A stretch of 64,000 nt of DNA from Microbacterium sp. HD4P20. Lineage in GTDB: Bacteria > Actinomycetota > Actinomycetes > Actinomycetales > Microbacteriaceae. The notes under the pieces were generated by a model. It searched no databases and had not been told where the DNA came from. It worked only from the letters and a program-made list of their open reading frames with translations. The position numbers were made by a program, and so were the translations under genes. Below are positions 25,906 through 34,281 of this stretch, one piece after another. The stretch spans positions 1 to 64,000 of the forward strand of contig NZ_JAHZQZ020000011.1 of NCBI RefSeq assembly GCF_019449275.2, given 5' to 3'. Positions within the stretch are counted from its first letter, which is position 1. Every line of letters begins with the position of its first letter.

Positions 25906-27180
25906 GTGCACGTCGTGATGTTCGGTGACCAGCACGCCGAGACACTCGGCGGCGCGCAGGTCTCGATGCGGCTGCAGCGGCGGTTCCTCGAGAAGGCCGG
26001 TCACACGGTCACCATCGTCGCGCCGGCGATGCACGGCCCGCGGGCTCGCACCATGTCCGCTGACGCCGCCTACCTCGACCTGCCGTCGATGCCGGTGACC
26101 TTCGATCGCGAGTACTCGATGTCGTGGCCGGGCCGCCGGACCGACCGGTGGCTGGATGCCGCGCTGCGGTCCCGCCCGCCGGTGGACGTCGTGCATGTCC
26201 AGGCCGACTTCTGGGGTGCGTTCATCGGCTACCGGTTCGCCCAGCGCCACAGCATCCCCGTCGTCCACACGATGCACAACCGGCTCGACGTCGGAATCGA
26301 GGCGACCGCCCCGTTCCCGAAGCTCGTGCTGCGCGTCCTGAACGCGTGGCAGCGCCGCGTTCTCGGGACCGCGCCGGAAGTCAGCCCCGTCGGCCGGGAC
26401 GGTTGGTCGTACCTGCGCCGCTTCGCCGCGAGAGCGGACGCCGTGACCGCACCGTCGGCGCACTTCGCCCGCCGCCTCGAGCAGCACGGTGTCGTGCCGC
26501 AGGGCCGCCGCGGAGTCCTCGCGCCCCTCGACGCACTCGCCACGCGACCCGGGGTGGACGTGATCTGGAACGGCATCGACGACGACCTGCTCGACGGGAT
26601 TCTCGCGTCGTCGAGCGCCGAGCGGGTGCCCGGGCGTCCGCGGTTCGTGTGGCTCGGGCGCATGAGCCCGGAGAAGCGCCTGTTGCCGTTCCTCGAGGCG
26701 CTCGCCGCCTCGGACGTCGACGCCGAGGTCGAGCTGATCGGTGGCGGCGGCCAGCTGCGCGCCGCACGCCGGCTCGTCGAGAGGCTGCGGCCCCGGGCGG
26801 CCGTCGTCTTCGCGGGACGGATGCCGTACGCCGAGACGCTGCGCAAGATCGCCCGAGCCGACGCGGTCGTGCAGACCTCGATCGGCTTCGAGACGCAGGG
26901 CATGACGATCTTCGAGGCCGCCGCGCTCGGGACGCCTTCGGTCGTGAGCGACCCCGACCTCGCGTCCGAGCTCGGTCCCGGGTACTGGCCGGTCGGCGTC
27001 GCCTTCCCTGAGGGCATTCCGGATGCCTCGGTGTCCGCCCTCGCGGACGCGCTGCGCGCCGCGGCGACCGACATCACCGCGGGCGCACCGGTCGTTCCCG
27101 ATCCGACGATCCGTGAGAGGTTCCGCCAGTCCTCGCGGACGGCGGCGATGATCGAGGTGTACAAGCGCGCGCGTGCGTGA
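25906..27180 (+). CDS. Glycosyltransferase family 4 protein (2 of 2)
   Basis: GT-B glycosyltransferase of 424 residues. The N-terminal MFGDQHAETLGGAQVSMRLQ contains the Gly-Gly loop of GT4 enzymes; the C-terminal domain has RFVWLGRMSPEKRLLPFLEAL and the donor site around SIGFETQGMTIFEAAALGTP. An insertion around residues 165-210 (after VGRDGWSYL) is longer than in the first enzyme. It is 6 nt downstream of that gene, so they are cotranscribed. Its stop codon is directly adjacent to that of the small convergent membrane peptide. Confidence 0.86.
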   Translation: MHVVMFGDQHAETLGGAQVSMRLQRRFLEKAGHTVTIVAPAMHGPRARTMSADAAYLDLPSMPVTFDREYSMSWPGRRTDRWLDAALRSRPPVDVVHVQADFWGAFIGYRFAQRHSIPVVHTMHNRLDVGIEATAPFPKLVLRVLNAWQRRVLGTAPEVSPVGRDGWSYLRRFAARADAVTAPSAHFARRLEQHGVVPQGRRGVLAPLDALATRPGVDVIWNGIDDDLLDGILASSSAERVPGRPRFVWLGRMSPEKRLLPFLEALAASDVDAEVELIGGGGQLRAARRLVERLRPRAAVVFAGRMPYAETLRKIARADAVVQTSIGFETQGMTIFEAAALGTPSVVSDPDLASELGPGYWPVGVAFPEGIPDASVSALADALRAAATDITAGAPVVPDPTIRERFRQSSRTAAMIEVYKRARA

Positions 27181-27297
27181 TCAGGGAAGACGCGTGTGAT
27201 CGGTGGGGATGCGGCGGTGGCCGTCGGTGCGCAGAGCGACGGCCGTCGAGGCGAGGGCGAAGGCGGAGAGAACGGCGAAGGCGATGGCGATGAACAT
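27181..27297 (-). CDS. Small membrane peptide, 38 residues
   Basis: The frame from ATG 27297 encodes one hydrophobic helix (residues about 2-22, IAIAFAVLSAFALASTAVAL) followed by TDGHRRIPTDHTRLP. The tail D-G-x-R-R-I-P-T-D resembles a short conserved tail I recall on small membrane peptides of Microbacteriaceae. No clear ribosome site is present; TAGCGT lies 5 nt before the ATG, so it may be leaderless. It is divergent from the GlxA regulator and convergent with the second glycosyltransferase. Function unknown. Confidence 0.55.
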   Translation of the reverse strand: MFIAIAFAVLSAFALASTAVALRTDGHRRIPTDHTRLP

Positions 27298-27324
27298 GGC
27301 AGAAACGCTACGCTTGCGTTAGGA

Positions 27325-27340
27325 CTGCCACGAGTGGCAG
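27325..27340. promoter_or_regulatory. Palindromic operator candidate between the small peptide and the GlxA gene
   Basis: CTGCCAC-GA-GTGGCAG is a perfect 7-bp inverted repeat. Half-site CTGCCAC recurs at 27364-27370, closer to the start. A TTGCGT at 27314-27319 and CAGGAT at 27338-27343 with an 18-bp spacer would place the palindrome between -35 and -10. Autoregulation by the adjacent GlxA protein is a reasonable guess. Confidence 0.5.
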
Positions 27341-27386
27341 GATGGACACACTTCGCATGAAAACTGCCACCTCCGGAGGATCGCTC

Positions 27387-28475
27387 ATGAAGACCGTCGC
27401 CTGCATCGTCCAGGACGGATTCGCGCCGTTCGAGTTCGGCGTCGCGTGCGAGGCTTTCGGGCTGGACCGGTCGGATGACGGCATCCCGAACTTCGAATTC
27501 CGCATCGTCACGCCCGAGCCGGGAGCGATCTCGTCGAAGATGGGCTTCTCCATCAATGTCGAGAACGACCTGTCTTTCGCTTACGAGGCCGATCTCGTGG
27601 TCGTGTCGCCCGTTCCGCACCAGTACTGGGCGCGGACCGACGAGCGCGTGCTCGATGTCATCCGCGACGCGGTCGCACGCGATGCGTGGGTTCTGAGCGT
27701 GTGCAGCGGCTCGTTCGTGGTTGCCGCGGCCGGCGTGCTGGACGGTCGCAAGGCCACCACCCACTGGATGTACGCGCAGAAGATGGCCGAGATGTATCCG
27801 AAGGTGGATGTCGACCCCGACGTGCTCTACGTGCAGGACGGCCGCATCATCACGAGCGCCGGCACGGCGGCCGGGCTCGACGCGTGCCTGCACCTGCTGA
27901 GGCAGGAGCTCGGCGCCGAGATGACCAACAAGATCGCCCGTCGCATGGTGGTGCCCCCACAGCGCGACGGCGGTCAGGCGCAGTTCATCGACAAGCCGCT
28001 CCCCGCCACCACCTCGCTGTCGCTCGCGCCGGTCACGGACTGGATGCTCGACAACCTGCGCCTCGAACTCACCGTCGAGCAGCTGGCGGCGAAGGCGCAC
28101 ATGTCGCCGCGCACCTTCGCGCGTCGCTTCAAGGCCGACCATGGTGCGACGCCGGCGGCGTGGCTCGCTCGTCAGCGCATCATCCACGCCCAGCGGCTGC
28201 TCGAGTCGACTGACCTCGGGCTCGACCGCATCGCCTACGAGACCGGCTTCGGATCGGCGGCGGTGCTGCGCCAGAACTTCGCGCGCGTGCTCGGCACGAC
28301 CCCGACCGCCTACCGGGCCCGATTCTCGTGCACTCCGGACGAGGCGGAGATGGCGGTCCCCGCGCCCACTCCGAACGCGGCTAGCGCGTCGTTCGGAGCC
28401 TCTGAGCGCGGGGGCGCAGCCGCAGCAGGCGAGGACTCCCGCCCGCCGGCATCCGTTCTCGAACCCGTGGCGTGA
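27387..28475 (+). CDS. GlxA family transcriptional regulator (DJ-1/PfpI plus AraC HTH)
   Basis: Regulator of 362 residues. Residues about 3-170 are a DJ-1/PfpI-like domain (TVACIVQDGFAPFEFGVACEAFGL; nucleophile-elbow SVCSGSFVVAAAGVLDG). Residues about 210-310 carry the two AraC helix-turn-helix units (LTVEQLAAKAHMSPRTFARRFK and LDRIAYETGFGSAAVLRQNFA). The last 45 residues are Ala/Pro-rich and disordered. The ATG at 27387 has GGAGGA 6 nt upstream; earlier in-frame starts lie in the promoter region. A 16-bp palindrome upstream may be its own operator. The effector and target genes are not evident. Confidence 0.9.
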   Translation: MKTVACIVQDGFAPFEFGVACEAFGLDRSDDGIPNFEFRIVTPEPGAISSKMGFSINVENDLSFAYEADLVVVSPVPHQYWARTDERVLDVIRDAVARDAWVLSVCSGSFVVAAAGVLDGRKATTHWMYAQKMAEMYPKVDVDPDVLYVQDGRIITSAGTAAGLDACLHLLRQELGAEMTNKIARRMVVPPQRDGGQAQFIDKPLPATTSLSLAPVTDWMLDNLRLELTVEQLAAKAHMSPRTFARRFKADHGATPAAWLARQRIIHAQRLLESTDLGLDRIAYETGFGSAAVLRQNFARVLGTTPTAYRARFSCTPDEAEMAVPAPTPNAASASFGASERGGAAAAGEDSRPPASVLEPVA

Positions 28476-28504
28476 GGGCGAGCGCTCGAATCGCCCGCCC
28501 TCAC
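28472..28504. terminator. Bidirectional hairpin terminator between GlxA and DUF7144 genes
   Basis: GTGAGGGCG (28472-28480) pairs perfectly with CGCCCTCAC (28496-28504) around a 15-nt loop. It includes the GlxA stop codon and lies 8 nt from the stop of the convergent gene. Confidence 0.7.
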
Positions 28505-28512
28505 CGGCGCGC

Positions 28513-28917
28513 TCAGCGCGCCTTCAACTCGCGCCCGTGCACGGTGAGCGCGTAGATCACGAGCACGTCGAGGGCCAGCACCGCGATCGAGAGCCACGGC
28601 TGCGCGGCGATGAGCGTGATCTGCGCGATCGCGTTCAGCGCGACCAGGATCACCGCGATGACGCGGGCCCACGTGGCGCCCGCCCAGAGCGCGAAACCGA
28701 CCAGGAGGATCAGCGCGCCGAGGATCAGGTGGAACCAGCCCCATGCCTCGACGTCGAGCGAGAACAGCCCTGCCTCGCCGACGAAGTAGAGGGTGTCGGG
28801 GCCGATCAGGGCCTGAATCCCGTGGAGCACGTTGATCAACCCCGAGATGATGAGCACGACGGCGGCGAACACGCCCCATCCCACCCAGCCGGTGACGGTG
28901 GTGTCGTTGTCGGTCAT
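28513..28917 (-). CDS. DUF7144 family membrane protein
   Basis: Integral membrane protein of 134 residues with four hydrophobic helices. The pattern VTGWVGWGVFAAVVLIISGL, then AWGWFHLILGALILLVGFAL, TWARVIAVILVALNAIAQ and a C-terminal DVLVIYALTVHG is characteristic of the actinobacterial DUF7144 family; its role is unknown. The ATG at 28917 follows GAAAGGGA. The long frame upstream of it is non-coding. It is divergent from the third SulP gene. Confidence 0.82.
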   Translation of the reverse strand: MTDNDTTVTGWVGWGVFAAVVLIISGLINVLHGIQALIGPDTLYFVGEAGLFSLDVEAWGWFHLILGALILLVGFALWAGATWARVIAVILVALNAIAQITLIAAQPWLSIAVLALDVLVIYALTVHGRELKAR

Positions 28918-29074
28918 GTGAGTTCCCTTTCGTGTCGGCGCGGCGGCCGTCTCTCTCAACCTGGGAGAAGCCTGGGCGTGCCGCATCACGCGACCCGCAT
29001 GAAATCCGTCACTGCGACCGCCCCAGGGCCCCACGGCGCCCGCCACCGCGCCTGCCCTTCGCTACCGTGGGGCC

Positions 29075-30742
29075 ATGGGTCTCAATCCGAAGACGTGGTT
29101 CTCACGCGAGACCCTGGGGAAAGACGTCAAGGCCGGTATCGCGCTCGGCGTCGAGAGCGTTCCCGACGGCCTCGCGTCGGGGCTTCTCGCGGGCGTCAAC
29201 CCTCTCGCCGGCCTCTACGGCTACCTCTTCGGCATGGTGGGCGCGGCCTTCTTCACCAGCAGCACGTTCATGGCCGTGCAGGCGACCGGCGCGATGGCGC
29301 TCGTGGTGGCCGACGCCGACCTGCAGAGCCGACCCGACCCCGACCGCGCGCTCTACACGCTTGCGATGATGACCGGTGTCGTCATGATCGTGGCCGGCTT
29401 CGCGCGGGCCGGGCGCCTGGTGCGGTTCGTGCCCACCGCGGTCATGACCGGGTTCATCACGGCGGTCGGCGTCAACATCGTGCTCGGGCAGCTGTCGAAC
29501 TTCGCCGGCTACGAGTCGCAGGGCGCGAACCGCATCGTCAAGACGATCGATCTGCTGCTGCACATCGCGCAGTGGAGCATCCCCGCCGTCATCGTGGGGG
29601 TGATCACCGTGCTCACGATCGTCGTGCTGCAGCCCACGCGCGTCGGCAGTCTGAGTCTCGTCGTCGCCGTGGTTCTGGGATCGGTCGCCGCCTGGCTGCT
29701 GAACGTGTGGGTCGCCGGTCCCGTCGTCGTCCTCGACGACATGGTCGACGTGCCCCGGGGGCTTCCGGCGCCCGTGCTCCCGAGTGTCGATGACATCGTC
29801 TACCTCGCCATCCCGGCGATCTCGCTCGCGTTCGTGGGACTGGTGCAGGGCGCCGGCGTCTCGGCCGGCATCCCCACTCCGGACGGCAGGCCCGCCGACG
29901 CCTCGCGCGACTTCATCGGACAGGGCGTCGGCAACGTCGTCGCCGGCGTCTTCCGTGGCATGCCGGTCGGCGGCTCGATGTCGGCCTCGGCACTGGTCGT
30001 CGCGGCCGGGGCGCGTACGCGCTGGTCGCTCGTCTTCGCCAGCGGAGTCATGGCGCTGGTGATCCTGCTGGCCTCGGGCCTCGTCGCCTTCGTCGCGATG
30101 CCGGCGCTGGCGGGGCTGCTCATCGTGGTGGGGATCTCGGCCATCAAGCCGAGCCGCGTGTACTCGGTGATCAGGAGCGGGGCGCTGCAGACGGCGATCA
30201 TGGCCGTCACCTTCGTGCTGACGCTGATCATCCCGCTGCAGTTCGCGGTGCTGGTCGGGGTAGGGCTCGGGATCGTGATGTTCGTGGCGCAGCAGTCCAA
30301 CCGCGTGCGGGTGCGGCAGGTGCACATCACCGACGACGGGCGGCTGCGCGAGTCGGATCCTCCGGCATCCGTCCCGCCGGGGCAGGTGCTGGTGCTGCAG
30401 CCCTACGGGAGCCTGTTCTTCGCCAGCGCGCCGACGTTCGAACGGCAGCTTCCACGGGTAGGTGCCGACTCGCGGAACGCCGTCGTGATCGTGCGGCTGC
30501 GGGGCACCGACCAGGTGGGCCTGGCCTTCATCGACGTGCTGCGGCGATATGCCCATGAGCTGGCATCCGCCCAGGGCTCGCTCAGAATCGTCGCGAGCGA
30601 GGAACGCGTGATCGATCAGCTGATCGCGGGTGGCGTGGTCGACGACATCGGCGAGGCGAATCTTTATCACGGCGGCGAATGGGTGAGCGAGACGCTGCGC
30701 CGCGCGTACGCGGATGCGCGGGAGGCGATCGCGCGGGGATGA
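29075..30742 (+). CDS. SulP family inorganic anion transporter with STAS domain (3 of 3)
   Basis: Membrane transporter of 555 residues with about eleven hydrophobic segments. It begins DVKAGIALGVESVPDGLASGLLAGVNPLAGLYG, a form of the SulP first helices that differs from the other two copies. The conserved GQGVGNVVAGVFRGMPVGGSMSASAL and a C-terminal STAS domain (about 440-535, VVIVRLRGTDQVGLAFIDVL) follow. The ATG has TACCGT 6 nt upstream (leaderless). The anion is unknown. It stands alone, 97 nt before the clpB start. Confidence 0.87.
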   Translation: MGLNPKTWFSRETLGKDVKAGIALGVESVPDGLASGLLAGVNPLAGLYGYLFGMVGAAFFTSSTFMAVQATGAMALVVADADLQSRPDPDRALYTLAMMTGVVMIVAGFARAGRLVRFVPTAVMTGFITAVGVNIVLGQLSNFAGYESQGANRIVKTIDLLLHIAQWSIPAVIVGVITVLTIVVLQPTRVGSLSLVVAVVLGSVAAWLLNVWVAGPVVVLDDMVDVPRGLPAPVLPSVDDIVYLAIPAISLAFVGLVQGAGVSAGIPTPDGRPADASRDFIGQGVGNVVAGVFRGMPVGGSMSASALVVAAGARTRWSLVFASGVMALVILLASGLVAFVAMPALAGLLIVVGISAIKPSRVYSVIRSGALQTAIMAVTFVLTLIIPLQFAVLVGVGLGIVMFVAQQSNRVRVRQVHITDDGRLRESDPPASVPPGQVLVLQPYGSLFFASAPTFERQLPRVGADSRNAVVIVRLRGTDQVGLAFIDVLRRYAHELASAQGSLRIVASEERVIDQLIAGGVVDDIGEANLYHGGEWVSETLRRAYADAREAIARG

Positions 30743-30762
30743 TGTGCGTTCCGCCGGACGCA

Positions 30763-30791
30763 TTGCCGCGGCATCCGGTGCCTGGTAAACT
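30763..30791 (+). promoter_or_regulatory. Promoter of the clpB gene
   Basis: TTGCCG (30763-30768), a 17-bp spacer and TAAACT (30786-30791) form a good sigma-70 promoter about 50 nt before the ATG. The HAIR operator begins at the end of the -10 element. Confidence 0.75.
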
Positions 30792-30810
30792 TGAGCCATC
30801 ACGACTCAAC
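30790..30810. promoter_or_regulatory. HAIR operator (HspR-binding inverted repeat)
   Basis: CTTGAGC-N7-ACTCAAC matches the HspR consensus CTTGAGT-N7-ACTCAAG at 12 of 14 arm positions. It overlaps the -10 element and transcription start of clpB, the expected place for repression. No hspR gene is in the window. Confidence 0.85.
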
Positions 30811-30839
30811 TTTGGACGTGAGCAGATTTCAGGAGACAC

Positions 30840-33059
30840 ATGAACGCCACCCAGCAGCCTGGACAGGAGGACGCGCAGAGCGCCCTCGAACAGTTCGGCA
30901 TCAACCTCACCGACCGTGCCCGTCAGGGCAAGCTCGACCCCGTCGTCGGGCGAGACAGCGAGATCCGGCGCGTCAGCCAGGTGCTGACCCGCCGCACCAA
31001 GAACAACCCCGTCCTCATCGGCGAGCCCGGTGTCGGCAAGACCGCCGTCGTCGAGGGCCTCGCTCAGCGCATCGTCGCTGGCGACGTGGCCGAGTCGCTC
31101 AAAGACAAGGAACTCGTCACCCTCGACATCTCGGCGCTCGTCGCCGGCGCGATGTACCGCGGCCAGTTCGAGGAGCGACTCAAGAGCGTGCTCAAAGAGA
31201 TCACCGAGTCGGACGGGCGCATCATCACGTTCATCGACGAGCTGCACGTGCTGATGGGCGCCGGCGGCGGCGAAGGATCGGTCGCTGCTTCGAACATGCT
31301 CAAGCCCATGCTCGCGCGCGGCGAACTGCGCATGATCGGCGCGACTACGCTGAACGAGTACCGCGAGTTCATCGAGAAGGATGCCGCGCTCGAGCGCCGT
31401 TTCCAGCAGGTCTACGTCGGAGAGCCCAACGTCGAAGACACCGTCGCGATCCTGCGCGGACTCAAGGAGCGCTACGAGGCGCACCACAAGGTGGCCATCG
31501 CGGACGCCGCGCTCGTGGCCGCGGCATCCCTCAGCCATCGCTACATCCCGTCCCGTCAGCTGCCCGACAAGGCCATCGACCTCATCGACGAGGCCGCGTC
31601 GCGCCTGCGCATGGAGATCGACTCGGCGCCGCTCGAGATCGACGAGCTGCGACGCCACGTCGACCGGCTGAAGCTCGAGGAACTCGCGCTGAAGAAGGAG
31701 AAGGACGACGCCTCGAAGGAGCGACTGGCGACGCTGCGCGAGACGTTGCGCGTCGAGCAAGAGCGGCTCGGCGAGCTGCAGGGGCGATGGGAGCGCGAAC
31801 GCGCATCGCTCAACCGCGTCGGCGACCTGAAGACCAAGCTCGACGCGGCGCGCATGGAGGCCGACCGAGCTCAGCGCGAGGGCAACCTCGAGAAAGCGTC
31901 CCGACTGCTGTACGCCGAGATCCCTGCGCTGGAGCGCCAGCTCGTGGACGCCGAGCGCGAAGAGCCGTCCGGCGACCGCATGGTCAACGACCAGGTCACC
32001 GACGAAGACATCGCCGCCGTGATCGCGGCGTGGACCGGCATCCCTGTGGGGCGCCTGCTGCAGGGCGAGACTGAGAAGCTGCTGCACCTGGAGTCCGAAC
32101 TCGGCAAGCGCCTCATCGGGCAGAAGGTCGCCGTGAAGGCGGTGGCGGATGCCGTGCGCCGCTCGCGCGCCGGGATCAGCGACCCGAATCGGCCGACGGG
32201 CTCGTTCCTGTTCCTGGGCCCCACCGGCGTCGGCAAGACGGAGTTGGCCAAGGCGCTCGCCGAGTTCCTGTTCGACGACGAGCACGCGATGGTGCGCATC
32301 GACATGTCGGAGTACGGCGAGAAGCACACCGTCTCGCGGCTCGTGGGTGCTCCTCCGGGATACATCGGCTACGAGCAGGGCGGACAGCTCACCGAGGCCG
32401 TCCGTCGGCGCCCGTACTCGGTCGTGCTGCTCGACGAGGTCGAGAAAGCGCACCCCGAAGTGTTCGACGTGCTGCTGCAGGTCATGGACGACGGGCGTCT
32501 CACCGACGGGCAGGGTCGCACGGTGGACTTCACCAACGTCGTGCTGATCCTCACCTCGAACCTCGGCTCGCCGATCCTGATCGACCCGACGCTGTCTGTC
32601 GAGCAGAAGCGCGAGCAGGTGCAGGGCCTGGTGCGGCAGGCGTTCAAGCCCGAGTTCGTCAACCGCCTCGACGACATCGTGATCTTCCAGGCGCTCACCG
32701 AGGACGACCTCGCGCAGATCGTCGAGCTGTCGGTGTTCGCGCTGCAACGGCGCCTCAAGGACCGCCGACTCACGCTCGCCGTGACTCCCGACGCCCGCGC
32801 GTGGCTCGCCGAGCGCGGCTACGACCCGGTGTTCGGGGCGCGGCCGCTGCGGCGGCTCATCCAGTCCGAGATCCAGGACCGCCTCGCGATGGCGATCCTC
32901 GGCGGCGGCGTGCACGACGGTGACGTGGTGCGCGTGGATGTCGCGGCCGACGGCTCTGGGCTGACCCTGGTCAGCGAGGGCCCGGCGCCCGTGCCCGACG
33001 CGCCCGATACCCCGGTCGGCGAGGATGAAGTCATCGAGGCCGAACTGCTCGACGACTGA
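30840..33059 (+). CDS. clpB: ClpB/Hsp100 family disaggregase lacking the N-terminal domain
   Basis: AAA+ unfoldase that, with DnaK, resolves protein aggregates after heat stress. It has 739 residues, against about 860 for full ClpB. The Clp-N repeats are absent and the protein opens directly at the linker [26 protein letters not shown]. First P-loop GEPGVGKT (61-68), middle coiled coil (about 300-410, [13 protein letters not shown]), and second P-loop GPTGVGKT (about 460) are intact. No ClpP-docking IGF loop is seen in the second domain, which favours ClpB over ClpC. A start at 30840 follows AGGAG with normal spacing. Control by HspR is indicated by the HAIR site. Confidence 0.88.
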   Translation: MNATQQPGQEDAQSALEQFGINLTDRARQGKLDPVVGRDSEIRRVSQVLTRRTKNNPVLIGEPGVGKTAVVEGLAQRIVAGDVAESLKDKELVTLDISALVAGAMYRGQFEERLKSVLKEITESDGRIITFIDELHVLMGAGGGEGSVAASNMLKPMLARGELRMIGATTLNEYREFIEKDAALERRFQQVYVGEPNVEDTVAILRGLKERYEAHHKVAIADAALVAAASLSHRYIPSRQLPDKAIDLIDEAASRLRMEIDSAPLEIDELRRHVDRLKLEELALKKEKDDASKERLATLRETLRVEQERLGELQGRWERERASLNRVGDLKTKLDAARMEADRAQREGNLEKASRLLYAEIPALERQLVDAEREEPSGDRMVNDQVTDEDIAAVIAAWTGIPVGRLLQGETEKLLHLESELGKRLIGQKVAVKAVADAVRRSRAGISDPNRPTGSFLFLGPTGVGKTELAKALAEFLFDDEHAMVRIDMSEYGEKHTVSRLVGAPPGYIGYEQGGQLTEAVRRRPYSVVLLDEVEKAHPEVFDVLLQVMDDGRLTDGQGRTVDFTNVVLILTSNLGSPILIDPTLSVEQKREQVQGLVRQAFKPEFVNRLDDIVIFQALTEDDLAQIVELSVFALQRRLKDRRLTLAVTPDARAWLAERGYDPVFGARPLRRLIQSEIQDRLAMAILGGGVHDGDVVRVDVAADGSGLTLVSEGPAPVPDAPDTPVGEDEVIEAELLDD

Positions 33060-33167
33060 GTCGGGCCCGGGTGGGGTCCGGTCCGGTCCGGGGCGGTGGG
33101 CGGTGCGCGGTTCGCTCGGGTTGGGTGCGGGCGGAAGCCTCGGGAGGGCGAACGAGCTCGGGCGGGC

Positions 33168-34025
33168 ATGAGAGCATCGAGCGTGCGAATCGTGCGGGGG
33201 TTGTGGGGGTCGTCGCACCCCGGACCGACCCTGGTGGTCACCGCGCTGGCCTTCGCCCTCGGGCTCTCGATCGGCCTCGAGGCCTGGCGCCTGGCGCTGT
33301 TGACGGTGTCGGTCTTCGCCGGGCAGCTGTCGATCGGCATCTCGAACGACGCCCTCGACGCCGCCCGTGACCGCGCCGTCGGACGTGCCGACAAGCCCCT
33401 CGCCCGCGGCGACGTAAGCCTGCGGGTGGCGTGGGTCGCGGCATCCGTCTGTCTCACGCTGGCGCTGGTGCTCTCGGTGCCGTTGGGATGGCGGATGCTG
33501 GCGGCACATGCCCTCACACTGGGCTCGGCGTGGGCCTACAACGCCGGGTTGAAGTCGACGCCGCTGTCGATCGTGCCGTTCCTGGTGAGCTTCGGGGTGT
33601 TCCCGTCGCTGGCGACGCTGTCGGCACTCGAGCCGGCCTTCGCAGCCGGCTGGGCCTGGATCGCAGGGGCTGTCCTCGGTGCGGCGGTGCACCTGACCAA
33701 CGTGTTGCCCGACCTCGATGATGACGCGAGCACGGGCGTGCGCGGCCTGCCGCACCGGCTCGGCGCCCGCGCGTCGGCGGTGGTGGCGGCGCTCGCGGTG
33801 ATGGGCGGTGCCGTCGCGGTGCTGCTCGGCCCGGCAGGCGGCGACGTCTCGGCGGTTCCCCCGATCTCGTGGGTGTTCTTCGCCGGTGTCGTGTTCGTGG
33901 CCGTCCTGACAGTCGTGCGCGCGGCGGTGCGGCCGCCGTCGCGGGCGCTGTTCCGCCTCGTGATGCTCGCCGCTTTACTGCTCGCCGCGCAGCTCGTCGC
34001 CTCCGGCGGAGCCCTCGCCGCCTGA
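33168..34025 (+). CDS. UbiA family prenyltransferase
   Basis: Integral membrane prenyltransferase of 285 residues with about eight helices. The first Asp-rich motif is N60-D-A-L-D64-A-A-R-D68, followed by KPLARG; the second region is DLDDDASTGVRGLPHRLG near residue 180. These bind prenyl diphosphate through Mg2+. UbiA enzymes prenylate aromatic rings in quinone, chlorophyll, haem or specialised-metabolite synthesis. It lies convergent to the type III PKS/methyltransferase/monooxygenase genes, which could supply an aromatic acceptor. The start is uncertain: ATG 33168 or GTG 33183 are both possible and no strong ribosome site is visible. Confidence 0.85.
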   Translation: MRASSVRIVRGLWGSSHPGPTLVVTALAFALGLSIGLEAWRLALLTVSVFAGQLSIGISNDALDAARDRAVGRADKPLARGDVSLRVAWVAASVCLTLALVLSVPLGWRMLAAHALTLGSAWAYNAGLKSTPLSIVPFLVSFGVFPSLATLSALEPAFAAGWAWIAGAVLGAAVHLTNVLPDLDDDASTGVRGLPHRLGARASAVVAALAVMGGAVAVLLGPAGGDVSAVPPISWVFFAGVVFVAVLTVVRAAVRPPSRALFRLVMLAALLLAAQLVASGGALAA

Positions 34026-34160
34026 ACCACTGCCTGACTCGCGGCCGGGCTCGCGCGTCCGACACGTGGCTCGAGCCCGCGGCCTGACGCCGGGCTCGAG
34101 CCCTCGGCCCGAGCTCGCGCGGGCTTTGCGGCATCCGTGCCCGTGTTTCTCCAACAGGTC

Positions 34161-34214
34161 AACCGGCCCTCCGCAGGACGATTGGCCGCGGATTTCTCCT
34201 GTGGAGGCCCGGTT
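34161..34214. repeat. Intergenic palindrome between convergent ubiA-like and monooxygenase genes
   Basis: An 18-nt arm (34161-34178) pairs with 34197-34214 with two mismatches and an 18-nt loop. TCTCCTGTGGA is then directly repeated at the right arm. Upstream, GGCTCGAGCC occurs twice (about 34068 and 34094). The 256-nt gap holds no plausible gene; the palindrome may end transcription from both sides. Confidence 0.5.
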
Positions 34215-34281
34215 CTCCTGTGGAACGAGCTGGCGCGGTGACCGGGTCGCGCTGACGGGGCGGCTGCACCCACCAGTCGGG

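Noticed and set aside
28932..29369. Overlapping plus-strand frame at the third SulP start
   Set aside because: Ser/Arg-rich frame in the wrong phase; the SulP frame starts at 29075 with a leaderless promoter.
30840..33059. ClpC rather than ClpB, or a truncated pseudogene
   Set aside because: The HAIR operator, the long middle coiled coil and the lack of a visible ClpP-docking loop favour ClpB. An intact frame with its own promoter argues against a pseudogene.
30582..33755. A 1057-codon open frame on the minus strand opposite clpB
   Set aside because: It is a GC-driven antisense frame: Arg/His/Gln-rich low-complexity protein, no domain, and the opposite strand encodes an unmistakable ClpB with promoter and ribosome site.
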